64,000 nt of DNA, taken from Halomonas nitroreducens. Lineage in GTDB: Bacteria; Pseudomonadota; Gammaproteobacteria; Pseudomonadales; Halomonadaceae. Position 1 is the stretch's first letter. Every line of letters starts with the position of its first letter. Location of the stretch: contig NZ_RXNS01000002.1 of the NCBI RefSeq assembly GCF_003966155.1, positions 124,001 through 188,000 on the forward strand, in the 5' to 3' direction. Positions 1 to 8,799 of this stretch are shown piece by piece. The notes beneath the pieces were generated by a model that saw only the letters and a list, made by a program, of their open reading frames with translations, had not been told where the DNA came from and searched no databases. A program made the translations under genes and the position numbers.

Positions 1-1
1 C

Positions 2-1060
2 CGCGAGCTGGCCGCCCAGGTGGGCGAGAGCGTGCGTGACTATGGCCGTCACCTGCCGCTCACCTCCCACGTGATCTTCGGTGGCGTCGGCCAGCAGCCC
101 CAGGTGGATGCCATCCGCCCCGGCCTCGACATCCTGGTGGCGACCCCGGGTCGCCTGCTCGACCTGCACCAACAGGGCCATGTCGATCTCTCCGGCATCG
201 AGATCCTGGTCCTGGACGAGGCCGACCGCATGCTCGACATGGGCTTCATCCACGACATCAAGAAGGTCCTCAAGCTGGTTCCGCCGCAGCGCCAGAACCT
301 GCTGTTCTCGGCGACCTTCTCCAACGAGATCCAGGCGCTGGCCAACAAGCTGCTCGACGCGCCGACGCTGATCGAGGTGGCCCGCCGCAACACCACCGCC
401 GAGACGGTGGATCAGGCGGTCTACCGGGTCGACCGCGAGAAGAAGCGTGACCTGCTGGCCCACCTGATCAGCGCCCACCAGTGGTACCAGGTGCTGGTCT
501 TCACCCGCACCAAGCACGGCGCCAACCGGCTCGCCGAGCACCTCGGCAAGCAGGACATCCCGGCCATGGCCATCCACGGTAACAAGAGCCAGTCGGCCCG
601 TACCCGAGCCCTGTCCGCCTTCAAGTCCGGCGACCTTCAGGTGCTGGTGGCCACCGACATCGCCGCCCGCGGCCTGGACATCGACGAGCTGCCCCACGTG
701 GTCAACTTCGAACTGCCCAACGTCGCCGAGGACTATGTCCACCGCATCGGCCGCACGGGCCGGGCCGGCAACGACGGCCAGGCCGTTTCCCTGGTCTGCG
801 TCGACGAGCATGGCCTGCTCAAGAACATCGAGCGGCTGATCAAGCGGGACCTGGAGAAGCACATCGAGCCGGGCTTCGAGCCAGACCCCAATGCCAAGCC
901 CGAGCCGATCGAGAACGGCCGCGGTGGCGGTGGCCGCGGTCGCAATGGCGGCGGCCGTGGAGGCAAGCCCCAGCAGGCCCAGGGTGGCCGCGGCAGTGGC
1001 GACGGCCAACGTCCCTCTCGCCGCCGGCGGCGCGGTGGCCAGGGTCGCCAGCAGGCCTGA
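2..1060 (+). CDS. rhlE: DEAD-box RNA helicase, RhlE type (5' end outside window)
   Basis: ATP-dependent RNA helicase that remodels RNA duplexes in ribosome assembly or mRNA turnover. The gene enters from outside the window, so the Q motif and Walker A are not visible; the first residues, RELAAQV, are the end of motif Ia. Then come VLDEADRML (motif II), FSATF (III), [10 protein letters not shown] (IV), [11 protein letters not shown] (V) and [10 protein letters not shown] (VI). From about visible residue 300 there is a Gly/Arg-rich tail with RGG-like repeats, expected to bind RNA unspecifically. RhlE is preferred over other DEAD-box paralogues because of this tail, but paralogues are hard to separate on this part alone. 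The next gene starts about 90 bases downstream. Confidence 0.88.
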   Translation, partial: RELAAQVGESVRDYGRHLPLTSHVIFGGVGQQPQVDAIRPGLDILVATPGRLLDLHQQGHVDLSGIEILVLDEADRMLDMGFIHDIKKVLKLVPPQRQNLLFSATFSNEIQALANKLLDAPTLIEVARRNTTAETVDQAVYRVDREKKRDLLAHLISAHQWYQVLVFTRTKHGANRLAEHLGKQDIPAMAIHGNKSQSARTRALSAFKSGDLQVLVATDIAARGLDIDELPHVVNFELPNVAEDYVHRIGRTGRAGNDGQAVSLVCVDEHGLLKNIERLIKRDLEKHIEPGFEPDPNAKPEPIENGRGGGGRGRNGGGRGGKPQQAQGGRGSGDGQRPSRRRRRGGQGRQQA

Positions 1061-1148
1061 GGCCCGGACTGGCGGGCCACCACGGAATATGCGACGGTGG
1101 CCCGATGGCCAGGCGTGACATCTTCACCATCCAGAGCAAGGAATGCCC

Positions 1149-1652
1149 ATGGACAGCAACGACCCGATTCACGACTATCAGCGCTGGCTCACCTTCCAGC
1201 GCCAGGCACAGCTGGACCGCGAGCACCGTGCCGCCTGGCAGAAGCTCGAGGCCTCGGGGGTCTCGGCGACCCGCACCACCGAAGCCTATCGCAGCATGGC
1301 CGAGAAGGCCGCCGGCCAGGGAGCCTGCTATCGCACCCTCTTCCTGCGTCAGCACTCGGGTGGCCCGTCGCTGGCCTGCGAGGGCTGGCTGTTCGTGCGC
1401 CGCGTGCTGGCGGAAGGCGGGGCGACCCGGGTGCGCGCCACCCTGCTGCCGAGCTTCACCCTCCAGGATGGCCACCTGGAGCCGGGTGCGACCGACGCCG
1501 AGAAGCTGACCCTGGAGATCTTCGACCAGCTGACGGTGGGCCAGGGCATGGCCAGCGTCGCGCGGGTCGACCGCATCGACGCCTCGGGAGACACCCACTT
1601 CATCGCGCTGCTGGACAGTGTCCGCGGCGACCTGCGCCGCCACCTGGGGTAA
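1149..1652 (+). CDS. Unrecognised soluble protein, 167 aa
   Basis: I do not recognise the family. The start is placed at the ATG of MDSNDPIHDY because AAGGA lies five to six bases upstream of it; an ATG two codons earlier overlaps that ribosome-binding site. The product has no signal peptide or membrane segment. The N-terminal third is charged and probably helical (YQRWLTFQRQAQLDREH); the C-terminal half alternates beta-like stretches such as FTLQDGHLEP and HFIALLDSV. The next gene follows after five bases in the same direction, so the two are probably co-transcribed. Codon use matches the surroundings, which argues for a native gene. Confidence 0.65.
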   Translation: MDSNDPIHDYQRWLTFQRQAQLDREHRAAWQKLEASGVSATRTTEAYRSMAEKAAGQGACYRTLFLRQHSGGPSLACEGWLFVRRVLAEGGATRVRATLLPSFTLQDGHLEPGATDAEKLTLEIFDQLTVGQGMASVARVDRIDASGDTHFIALLDSVRGDLRRHLG

Positions 1653-1657
1653 GGCCC

Positions 1658-2206
1658 ATGTGGAAGCGACTCTTTGGCCGGACCCCCGTGCGCGTCTGGG
1701 TCATCAAGCAGATCGACCGGGACCTCCTCCATCTCTGCGGCGAGGGCCGTCTCGACGCCGGGCGCAAGGCCGATGCGGTACTGACCGAGCTGAGCGAGGG
1801 GCGCTATCAGGGGCCGGTGCAGATGGGCGACAGCGGCCTGGTCCTCAACGCACGACTGTTCGCCGCGCTGGTTCCTCATGATGGCCTCCACCTCGGCGCC
1901 GACGGCCAGGCCCACTGGCGGGGCCACAACTGGCGGGTCGCCAAGGTCCCACAGCGCTGCTGGGCCTATGAAGGACGCCTGGTTCCCCAGATGACCACCC
2001 AGGGACGCCTGCACCTGACCAGCACGGAAGACCTTTCCGGCATCCGGCGCCGTGCCGACAGCGACCATGCCGCCCCCGGCACGGTGCACTTCCGTGCCGC
2101 CAACGAGCTCGAGGACGAGGCCGCCTTCAGCGACCGCCAGCAGCGTCGACGCGCCCGCCCGGCCCCGCACCGGGAGTGGCGAGGGGATGACCTTGAGGGC
2201 GGCTGA
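1658..2206 (+). CDS. Unrecognised protein, 182 aa
   Basis: Family not recognised. The start MWKRLFGRTPVRVW sits five bases after the upstream stop. An open frame continues further 5' but would overlap the upstream gene, so the short form is chosen. There is no membrane segment. The middle is beta-rich with Trp and Gly (HWRGHNWRVAKVPQRCW) and the C-terminus is charged and probably disordered (RQQRRRARPAPHREWRGDD). Its last 20 bases overlap the start of the downstream transporter, suggesting translational coupling in a three-gene unit. The overlap is not evidence that it is a transporter subunit. Confidence 0.6.
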   Translation: MWKRLFGRTPVRVWVIKQIDRDLLHLCGEGRLDAGRKADAVLTELSEGRYQGPVQMGDSGLVLNARLFAALVPHDGLHLGADGQAHWRGHNWRVAKVPQRCWAYEGRLVPQMTTQGRLHLTSTEDLSGIRRRADSDHAAPGTVHFRAANELEDEAAFSDRQQRRRARPAPHREWRGDDLEGG

Positions 2207-3413
2207 GGCCGCCCCGCTGCGTCGGCCCCGTCCACTGGTGTTCATCGCCTTGATGATCCTGGTGGGGCTCAACCTGCGCCCGGCGCTGTCGTCGCTCGCC
2301 CCCCTGCTGCCCCGCATCGAGTCCCAGGCCGGCCTGCCGGTCCTGGCCATCGGCGCCCTGACCACCCTGCCGGTGCTGTGCCTGGGGCTCTTCGCCCCCC
2401 TGGCCCCGTGGCTGTCCCGGCGCCTGGGGGCGGAACGCACCCTGTCCCTGGCACTGCTGGCTCTGACCCTGGGCCTCGCCCTGCGGGGCCTGGCGGGCCC
2501 CGCAGGGCTGTTCGGCGGCACCCTGCTGGTGGGTGCGGCAATCGGCGTCGCCGGCACCCTGCTGCCGGCGCTGGTCAAGCGCGAGTTGGCCGAGAGCGCC
2601 GACCTCATGACCGGGGTCTATACCATGGCGCTGTGCCTGGGCGGCGCCCTCGGGGCCGGCCTGAGCATCCCGCTGGCCGACGGCTTCGGCGGCTGGGCGG
2701 CCAGTCTGATGGCCTGGGCCGGCCTGTCCGCCCTGGCCCTGGTGGCCTGGGCGGCCCTGATGCCGAGCCCCGGGACGCTGCCGCCACCCCCCGCGCCCAC
2801 CGGCAATACTCGGGCCCTCCTGCACCAGCCCCTGGCCTGGCAGGTGATGCTGTTCATGGGCTTCCAGTCGTCGCTGGCCTATATCGTCTTCGGCTGGCTG
2901 CCGAGCCTGCTGGTCGAGCGCGGCTACGACGAGGCCACGGCCGGCTGGATGATGGGCGTCTCGGTGCTGGTCCAGCTCTTCGCCGCCCTGGCCGCTCCCT
3001 GGCTCGCCCGCCTGGGCCGGGACCAGCGGCCGGCCCTGCTGCTGGTGCTGTCGCTGGTAGGCAGCGGTCTGTGGCTGTTGCTGCTGGGCCCGGAGGACGG
3101 ACGCTGGGCTGGGGTCGCGCTGCTCGGCCTCGGCCAGGGCGGCGGCTTCAGCCTGGCGCTGACCCTGATCGTGCTGCGCACCGCCGACTCGCGCCTGGCC
3201 GGCAAGCTCTCCGGCCTGGTGCAGGGCGGCGGGTACACCCTGGCCGCCCTGGGGCCGCTGGCAGTAGGCGTGATGCTCGACCGGGCGCTGAGCCTGGCCC
3301 AGATCACCACCGCCCTGCTGGCCATCGTGATGGCCGCCGCCGGCTTCGCCTTGCTGGCGGGACGCAACCGGCGACTCGAGACCGACCCCCAGGGACGCCT
3401 GATCACCCGCTAG
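2187..3413 (+). CDS. MFS transporter, CynX/NimT family
   Basis: Inner-membrane major facilitator of the cyanate/2-nitroimidazole (CynX/NimT) branch, 408 aa with about 12 hydrophobic segments. The family signature is at the N-terminus: LVGLNLRPALSSLAPLLP, followed by GALTTLPVLCLGLFAPLAP. The start is the ATG giving MTLRAAEAAP; a GGGAG lies about ten bases upstream. An open frame extends further 5' but reads through the previous gene. Substrate cannot be read from sequence, and no cyanase gene is next to it, so a cyanate role is not supported locally. The start overlaps the preceding gene by 20 bases. Confidence 0.85.
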   Translation: MTLRAAEAAPLRRPRPLVFIALMILVGLNLRPALSSLAPLLPRIESQAGLPVLAIGALTTLPVLCLGLFAPLAPWLSRRLGAERTLSLALLALTLGLALRGLAGPAGLFGGTLLVGAAIGVAGTLLPALVKRELAESADLMTGVYTMALCLGGALGAGLSIPLADGFGGWAASLMAWAGLSALALVAWAALMPSPGTLPPPPAPTGNTRALLHQPLAWQVMLFMGFQSSLAYIVFGWLPSLLVERGYDEATAGWMMGVSVLVQLFAALAAPWLARLGRDQRPALLLVLSLVGSGLWLLLLGPEDGRWAGVALLGLGQGGGFSLALTLIVLRTADSRLAGKLSGLVQGGGYTLAALGPLAVGVMLDRALSLAQITTALLAIVMAAAGFALLAGRNRRLETDPQGRLITR

Positions 3414-3488
3414 CCGAGCATCCCGGCGCGCTTGCCCGGTGACGCCAGGCCCGTATCATGTCGCCAATGCCCCCGGCCAGGAGAGCCC

Positions 3489-4553
3489 ATGACGCGCAAC
3501 GCCCCCGCCTCCCCCCTGCTGGTGATCTACACCGGCGGCACCCTCGGCATGATCGATGGCCCCGATGGCCTGGTCCCCGGCCCCGACTTCGAAGCGCGGC
3601 TACGCCGTGCCCTGGCGACTCTGCCGCCGGCTCGCCGGGCCGCCCTTCCGGACTTCGAGCTGATCGCCACCCCGACGCCCATCGATTCCAGCGCCGCCTC
3701 GCCCCGGGACTGGCAATGGCTGGCCGGCCTGATCGCCGGGCGCTACCAGCGCCATGCCGGCATCGTGGTGCTGCATGGCACCGACACCCTGGCCTGGACT
3801 GCCGCCAGCCTGGCCTACCAGCTCCAGGGCATCGACCGCGGCGTGGTCCTCACCGGCGCCATGCACCCCCTCGAGGCGCCGGGCAGCGATGCCCTGGCCA
3901 ACGTCGAGGCGGCGCTACGCTTCGCCGCCGACCCCGGCCTGCAGGAAGTCGCCCTGTGCTTCGCCGGTCGATTGCTGCGCGGGGTGCGCAGCCGCAAATG
4001 GCAGACCCGCCAGACCGACGCCTTCGCCAGCCCCAACCATCCCCCCCTCGGCGAGTGCGTGGGCGAGGATTGTGTGCTCTACCCGACCCGCGGCCTGGAA
4101 CGCCAGCAGCGCGGCGCTCCCCGCTTCGAGCTGCCGGATTATGCCGCCCTCGCCGAGGGCGGCGTGCCCCGCATCGTGCTGTGGCCGGGCATCGCCGCCT
4201 GGCAGCTGAAGGCCTGGCTGCTCGACGACCGCGTGCGCGGCGCCCTGCTCGAGGTCTGGGGCGGCGGCAACCTGCCGGACACGGCGGCCGTGACCGGCGT
4301 GCTGGCTCAGGCCACCGGCGAGGGCAAGCTCATCGCCGCCATCAGCCAGTGCCCCCATGGCGGGGTGGCGATCGGTAGCTACGCCGCCGGCCGGACCCTG
4401 GTCGAGGCCGGGGTGCTGTCCGGAGACGACATGACCCCCGAGGCGGCGGCCACCAAGCTGGTCCACCTGCTCGCCCAGCCTCTGGATGAAGCCGAACGCC
4501 GTCGGCGCTTCCTGACCCCTCTGGTCGGGGAGCGCGAGACGCCGAAGCGTTGA
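3489..4553 (+). CDS. ansA: Asparaginase, type I (cytoplasmic)
   Basis: Hydrolyses L-asparagine to aspartate and ammonia. It is 354 aa with no signal peptide, which fits the cytoplasmic type I enzyme rather than the periplasmic type II. The nucleophile motif YTGGTLGM is near residue 15, the second catalytic motif HGTDTLAW near residue 95, and DAFASPNHPPLGE follows as in AnsA. AGGAG stands at good spacing before the chosen ATG (MTRNAPASP). It stands about 75 bases from the transporter upstream. Glutaminase or archaeal GatD-like proteins share the fold, but length and motifs favour AnsA. Confidence 0.88.
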   Translation: MTRNAPASPLLVIYTGGTLGMIDGPDGLVPGPDFEARLRRALATLPPARRAALPDFELIATPTPIDSSAASPRDWQWLAGLIAGRYQRHAGIVVLHGTDTLAWTAASLAYQLQGIDRGVVLTGAMHPLEAPGSDALANVEAALRFAADPGLQEVALCFAGRLLRGVRSRKWQTRQTDAFASPNHPPLGECVGEDCVLYPTRGLERQQRGAPRFELPDYAALAEGGVPRIVLWPGIAAWQLKAWLLDDRVRGALLEVWGGGNLPDTAAVTGVLAQATGEGKLIAAISQCPHGGVAIGSYAAGRTLVEAGVLSGDDMTPEAAATKLVHLLAQPLDEAERRRRFLTPLVGERETPKR

Positions 4554-4625
4554 ACGGTCCAGCCCCCGTGCAGCGCCGCGAGCGGCTAGAGTATACGGCA
4601 CACATTGCGGCCTCAGGAGCGGCGC

Positions 4626-4862
4626 ATGGAACACCCTGATCATCCCTTCAGCGAACTCTTCGAGCAGCTCGGTCTGGCCTCGGACCCGGCGTCCATCCAG
4701 CGTTTCATCGAGCGCCATGCCCCGATCCCGGAAGCGGTGGCCCTGCCGGATGCGCCCTGCTGGAACGAGGGCCAGGCCGAGTTCCTCCGCGAGGCCATCG
4801 CCGAGGATGCCGACTGGGCCGAGGTGGTCGACCACCTGAACGCCTCGCTGCGCAAGGCTTGA
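4626..4862 (+). CDS. DUF2789 family protein, 78 aa
   Basis: Small acidic protein that matches the DUF2789 pattern by eye: an N-terminal FSELFEQLGL helix, DAPCWNEGQAEFLREAIAED in the centre and WAEVVDHLNASLRK at the end. Function is unknown for the family. The start is the ATG of MEHPDHPF, with AGGAG seven bases upstream; an in-frame ATG seven codons earlier lacks a comparable site. It is monocistronic by spacing, 72 bases after asparaginase and 106 bases before the HDOD-GGDEF gene. Confidence 0.8.
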   Translation: MEHPDHPFSELFEQLGLASDPASIQRFIERHAPIPEAVALPDAPCWNEGQAEFLREAIAEDADWAEVVDHLNASLRKA

Positions 4863-4968
4863 TCGGCCGCGCCGGCCACCAGTGGCCACGCGAAGCGTGC
4901 GGGCGGCAAGGCTGACGCCTTTCGCGGCCCGTCGGATCATCCGGCCCATCCCACCCAGGAGCAACGGC

Positions 4969-6492
4969 GTGCACGACACCGATTCGCCAGTCCTTGCCGA
5001 AGCCTCGGCGGCCCCGGACCTGCAAGCCCTCCCGGCAGGCCTGTCGAGACGGCTCCAGGAGTGCCAGACCCTGCCGTCACTGCCGGCCGCAGTGTCGCAG
5101 GTGTTGCGGCTGTCACGCGAGGAGGAGGTCGGCACCGACCAGTTCGCCCGCGCCATTGAGCCAGACCCGGCCCTGACCCTGCGCGTGGTGGCACTCGCCA
5201 ATAGCGCCTACTACCGGCGGGCCGGCCAGGATGTGGTGACCTGCCACGACGCCGTCAGCCGCCTGGGCAGCGAGGCCACCCTCGCCGCCGTCATGAGCTT
5301 CGGCCTGCAGGCCGCGCGCATCCCGGAACCGCTCTGGCACCGCGCGGTGATCGCCTCGGTGGCCGCCCGGGAACTGGCCCAGCGGCTGTGCCCCGAGAGC
5401 GCGGGCCTGCTCTTCACCAGCGCGCTGCTGCAGGACATCGGCGTGATCGGCCTGCTCGCACTGGACGACGAAGCGTACCGTCGACAGCTGCCTCATCACG
5501 GCGAGCACCTGAGACTGATGCTGGCGGAGCATGACGCCTATGGCTGTGATCATGCCCTGATCGGGGCCTGGCTGGCGTTGAGCTGGGGCGTCCCGCCGGG
5601 GCTTGCCCGGTGCATCGCCGACAGTCACGGCCCCCTGGAGGACGGCGACATGGCGCGGCTCTGCCTGAGGCTATCCGGACGCATCGCCGATGCTCGGCTG
5701 GCCCCGGACCCGGGAGTGGCGCTGGCCAGGCTTGCCCAGCAGCTCGAGCACCTGGAGGGCCTGCAGGCCATGCCCCTGGCGCCCCTGCTCCAGGCGCTGC
5801 ATGCCCGGCTGCCGGCCATGTCCCAGTTGCTGGCCCTGACCCAACCGCTGGCCCTGGACGACGAGGACCTGCTGCACCAGGGCAAGCAGCGGCTGGTCGA
5901 GTTGACCCTGTCGCTCAGTACGCGCCTCCAGCAGCGCCATCGGGAACTCGACGACCTGCGACGCGAGAACGCGGCCCTGGAACAGCGCAGCCACACCGAC
6001 CCGATGACCGGACTGGCCAACCGGGCCTGGCTCGAGCACTGCCTGGACCAGCGGCTGGACGAGACCACGGCGCAGGCCGGGGCCCTGGCCCTGCTGTTCA
6101 TCGACCTGGATCACTTCAAGCAGCTCAACGACCGCCACGGCCATGGCCTGGGCGACCGGGTGCTGATCAACTTCGCTTCGGCATTGCGGGAACTGGTACG
6201 CGAAGGCGACCTGGCCGGCCGCTATGGCGGGGAGGAATTCGTGGTGATCTTGCCGGGCGAGACCAGCGACGGGGCCCGGGTGGTGGCCAGCCGCCTGCTG
6301 GCACTGCTGGTGGCCCAGCCAATGGCCGAGGTCGCCGGCGAGCCGCTGTTCGTCTCCGCCTCCATCGGCATCGCCAGCCTCGAGGATGCCCCCATCGGCT
6401 CGGCCCAGGAGATGATCGCCACTGCCGACCGGCAGATGTATCGCGCCAAGCGCGACGGCCGTGCCCGGGTCTCCACCGTCCGCCCGGGCTGA
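4969..6492 (+). CDS. HDOD-GGDEF protein, probable diguanylate cyclase
   Basis: Cytoplasmic 507-aa signalling protein. Residues about 25-230 form an HDOD domain (LPSLPAAVSQVLRL near the start, LLQDIGVIGLL, and HALIGAWLALSWGVP), a protein-interaction module. A coiled-coil-like linker (LQQRHRELDDLRRENAALEQR) leads into a GGDEF domain from about residue 340 (HTDPMTGLANR). The active site reads RYGGEEF with GGEEF at residues 420-424. An intact allosteric I-site, REGD at 411-414, stands five residues before it, so both synthesis of c-di-GMP and product inhibition are predicted. The GTG start is chosen because AGGAG lies seven bases upstream; a longer ATG frame lacks one. Confidence 0.88.
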   Translation: MHDTDSPVLAEASAAPDLQALPAGLSRRLQECQTLPSLPAAVSQVLRLSREEEVGTDQFARAIEPDPALTLRVVALANSAYYRRAGQDVVTCHDAVSRLGSEATLAAVMSFGLQAARIPEPLWHRAVIASVAARELAQRLCPESAGLLFTSALLQDIGVIGLLALDDEAYRRQLPHHGEHLRLMLAEHDAYGCDHALIGAWLALSWGVPPGLARCIADSHGPLEDGDMARLCLRLSGRIADARLAPDPGVALARLAQQLEHLEGLQAMPLAPLLQALHARLPAMSQLLALTQPLALDDEDLLHQGKQRLVELTLSLSTRLQQRHRELDDLRRENAALEQRSHTDPMTGLANRAWLEHCLDQRLDETTAQAGALALLFIDLDHFKQLNDRHGHGLGDRVLINFASALRELVREGDLAGRYGGEEFVVILPGETSDGARVVASRLLALLVAQPMAEVAGEPLFVSASIGIASLEDAPIGSAQEMIATADRQMYRAKRDGRARVSTVRPG

Positions 6493-6524
6493 GCGAGAGG
6501 CCGGGCGCTACGCCGCGCCCCGGT

Positions 6525-6935
6525 CTAGAGCCGGTCCTCGACCCGATCGAGGATCTGCTGGCTGACCCTGTTGACCAGCGGCCGGACCGCCCGGTTGACC
6601 GCCTTCTCCACGAGGCGGTTCTTGATCTCGTATTCCAGCGTCAAGGCCACCTCGGTGCCCTCGGATACCGGCGTGAGCCGATAGCGGCCGCGATTGTGGA
6701 CGCCACTCAACGACTCCCAGGCCAGCACTTCCGGCGCCCGGGATTCGGTGATCGCCACCTCGAAGGTCCAGTCCATGCCCACGGCGTGCACGTACCAGCG
6801 ATAGCGCCCATCCCCCAGCGGCTCGATGGCCCGGATCAGGTCGGAGTAATCGACGAAGTCCTCGACCCGCTCGAGCAGGCTGAAGACCCGCTCGGGCGGC
6901 GCCGCGAGGGTGGCGCTGTGCTCGATGATGGCCAT
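6525..6935 (-). CDS. SRPBCC/START-fold protein, Coq10/RatA-like
   Basis: Protein of 136 aa with the START-like lipid-binding fold (polyketide cyclase/dehydrase family). The N-terminal pattern IIEHSATLAAPPERVFSLLERVEDFVDY and the C-terminal helix VEKAVNRAVRPLVNRVSQQIL are those of the family. Members include mitochondrial Coq10, which escorts ubiquinone, and RatA, reported to interfere with ribosome subunit association. Without a ratB or smpB neighbour the RatA role is not supported here. The gene converges on the HDOD-GGDEF gene, leaving only 32 bases. It begins right after its ATG with no upstream partner. Confidence 0.75.
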   Translation of the reverse strand: MAIIEHSATLAAPPERVFSLLERVEDFVDYSDLIRAIEPLGDGRYRWYVHAVGMDWTFEVAITESRAPEVLAWESLSGVHNRGRYRLTPVSEGTEVALTLEYEIKNRLVEKAVNRAVRPLVNRVSQQILDRVEDRL

Positions 6936-7041
6936 GCCGGTTCCTTCTGGTCGATATCATCGGGAAGCAGGGCTGTCCCTGCAGGGCCCAGCTTCCCCGA
7001 AGGCGGCCGGCGGTGTCCAGCCCGGCGGCCGCACCGGAGGC

Positions 7042-8457
7042 TCAGTTCAGGTCGCGCATCAGCAGGGCGAACTCGATCCGCTCCGGCGCAATGGCCTCGC
7101 CCGGCACCGGGATGCGTACCACATGGCCGGAGCCGGGGGCCGCGCCCACGCTCTCGCCCCGGCGATTCTCGATGTGCTCGAGAGTAAAGCGGCGGTTGCC
7201 GCCGGGCAGCATCAGCTCCATGCCATCGCCGACCTCGAAGCGGTTCTTGACGTCGATCTCCAGCACGCCGCGGTCGGGATCGTAGCCAGTGACCTCGCCG
7301 ACGAACTGCTGGTGCACGCCCACCGAGTTGCCCTGCTCGTAGTTCTGGTACTCGTCATGCACATGGCGGCGATAGAAGCCTTCGGTGTAACCGCGGTTGG
7401 CCAGGTTGTCGAGCTCGTCCATCAGCCGCATGTCGAAGGGCCGGCCGGCCACGGCGTCGTCGATGGCCCGCCGATAGACCTGGGCGGTACGCGCCACATA
7501 GTAGTGGGACTTGGTGCGCCCCTCGATCTTCAGCGAGGTGACCCCCATCTCGGTCAGCCGTGGCACGTGCTGCACCGCGCGCAGGTCCTTGGAGTTCATG
7601 ATGTAGGTCCCATGCTCGTCCTCGAAGACCGGCATCAGCTCACCGGGCCGGGTACGGTCCTCGATCAGCGCCGAGAGCTCGTCCTGGCCCTCCACGCCGC
7701 CGGCGCTGGCGGTGCTCACCTCGGCACTGCCCCCGGCGGAGGCGATCATGCCGCCGCCCTGCCCGGGGGTCCAGATGCCGCTGGCGGCATGGGCGCGGGC
7801 CGAATTGGCCGGCACCAGATCACCGGTCTCGTCTTCCGCTGCCGCCACGGTGTTGTACTTCCAGCGACAGGCATTGGTGCAGGTTCCCTGATTGGGGTCC
7901 CGGTGGTTGAAGTAGCCGGACAGCAGGCAGCGCCCCGAATAGGCGATGCACAGGGCGCCGTGGACGAAGGTTTCGATCTCCAGGTCCGGGCATTCGGCGC
8001 GGATCTGGGCGATCTCCTCCAGGGACAGCTCGCGCGACAGGATGATGCGACTGATGCCCTGCTGCTGCCAGAACCGCGCAGCGGCATAGTTGACCACGTT
8101 GGACTGCACCGAGAGGTGAATGACCTGCTCGGGCCAGCGCTCGCGGATCATCATGATCAGGCCGGGGTCGGACATGATCAGCGCGTCGGGGCCCGCCTCG
8201 ATCACCGGCTCCATGTCGCGCAGGTAGGTCTTCAGCTTGCTGTTGTGCGGCGCGATGTTCGAGGCCACGTAGAACTGCTTGCCCCGCTCGTGAGCGTAGG
8301 CAATGCCCTTGTGCAGGTTGTCGAGCTTGAAGTCGTTGTTGCGCACGCGCAGCGAGTAGCGTGGCTGGCCGGCGTAGACGGCATCCGCCCCGTAGGCGAA
8401 GGCATAGCGCATGTTCTTGAAGGTGCCGGCGGGCGACAGCAGTTCGGGGGCTTTCAT
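7042..8457 (-). CDS. trhP: tRNA 5-hydroxyuridine modification protein TrhP (U32 family)
   Basis: Peptidase-U32 family protein (YegQ/TrhP), needed for prephenate-dependent 5-hydroxylation of uridine 34 in some tRNAs. The start MKAPELLSPAG is the conserved N-terminus; the open frame continues 5' only by chance. Conserved blocks are ADAVYAG, the cysteine cluster region GRCLLSGYFNHRDPNQGTCTNACRWKY, and FEDEHGTYIMNSKDLRAVQHV. At 471 aa it is somewhat longer than the E. coli protein as I recall it. The difference lies in a Gly/Ala/Ser-rich insert of about 35-40 residues between the cysteine region and FEDEHGTY. It is a single gene, divergent from queC across a 342-base spacer. Confidence 0.92.
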   Translation of the reverse strand: MKAPELLSPAGTFKNMRYAFAYGADAVYAGQPRYSLRVRNNDFKLDNLHKGIAYAHERGKQFYVASNIAPHNSKLKTYLRDMEPVIEAGPDALIMSDPGLIMMIRERWPEQVIHLSVQSNVVNYAAARFWQQQGISRIILSRELSLEEIAQIRAECPDLEIETFVHGALCIAYSGRCLLSGYFNHRDPNQGTCTNACRWKYNTVAAAEDETGDLVPANSARAHAASGIWTPGQGGGMIASAGGSAEVSTASAGGVEGQDELSALIEDRTRPGELMPVFEDEHGTYIMNSKDLRAVQHVPRLTEMGVTSLKIEGRTKSHYYVARTAQVYRRAIDDAVAGRPFDMRLMDELDNLANRGYTEGFYRRHVHDEYQNYEQGNSVGVHQQFVGEVTGYDPDRGVLEIDVKNRFEVGDGMELMLPGGNRRFTLEHIENRRGESVGAAPGSGHVVRIPVPGEAIAPERIEFALLMRDLN

Positions 8458-8799
8458 GGAGTTCACCGTTGTCAGGACGATGGCGCGCGAGGGCGCAGGG
8501 TGTGAAGGGGCACGGATTATAGCAGGGACGAGGGACGAGGGACGAGCGGTAGGGTCGAGGCGCAAGTGGTGAGGGGCGCCGGGGACAGCTCGCAGAGGGG
8601 GCGTTTGACCAAGGATGGCAACAGGAGCGCCCATGAGGGGGCATAGCGCCTCCTCGTCGACCTGTCGTCCGGGCCCCCGAGGAACGGCGATAGCGCCGGA
8701 GGGCGAGCCCGCTTGGCGCCTGTCCTTCCGGTCAAGTACACTAGGCGACCTGCCGGACCGGACCCCGGTTAAGAAAATTCTCCGACCCACAGGTACCCC
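8458..8799. other. Spacer between trhP and queC
   Basis: No gene is supported in these 342 bases. It holds the divergent start regions of trhP and queC, an AT-rich patch with GGATTATAG at about 8514-8522, and a heptamer array from 8525. A possible queC promoter has TACACT near 8736 about 65 bases before the ATG, but the -35 is unclear. I see no preQ1-riboswitch fold. Confidence 0.6.
8525..8572 (+). repeat. Heptamer array A (GGGACGA x3 plus degenerate copies)
   Basis: Three perfect tandem copies of GGGACGA occupy 8525-8545. After six bases (GCGGTA) three diverged units follow in 7-base phase: GGGTCGA, GGCGCAA, GTGGTGA (8552-8572). The unit consensus GGNNNRA is the same as in array C at 53.9 kb, including the shared variant GGCGCAA. 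It lies upstream of trhP, outside any coding region. Confidence 0.7.

Noticed and set aside
1061..1078. Terminator after rhlE
   Set aside because: GGCCCG-N6-CGGGCC forms only six pairs and is not followed by a T run.
8458..8799. preQ1 riboswitch in front of queC
   Set aside because: No recognisable preQ1 aptamer pattern (short hairpin with A-rich tail) was found.
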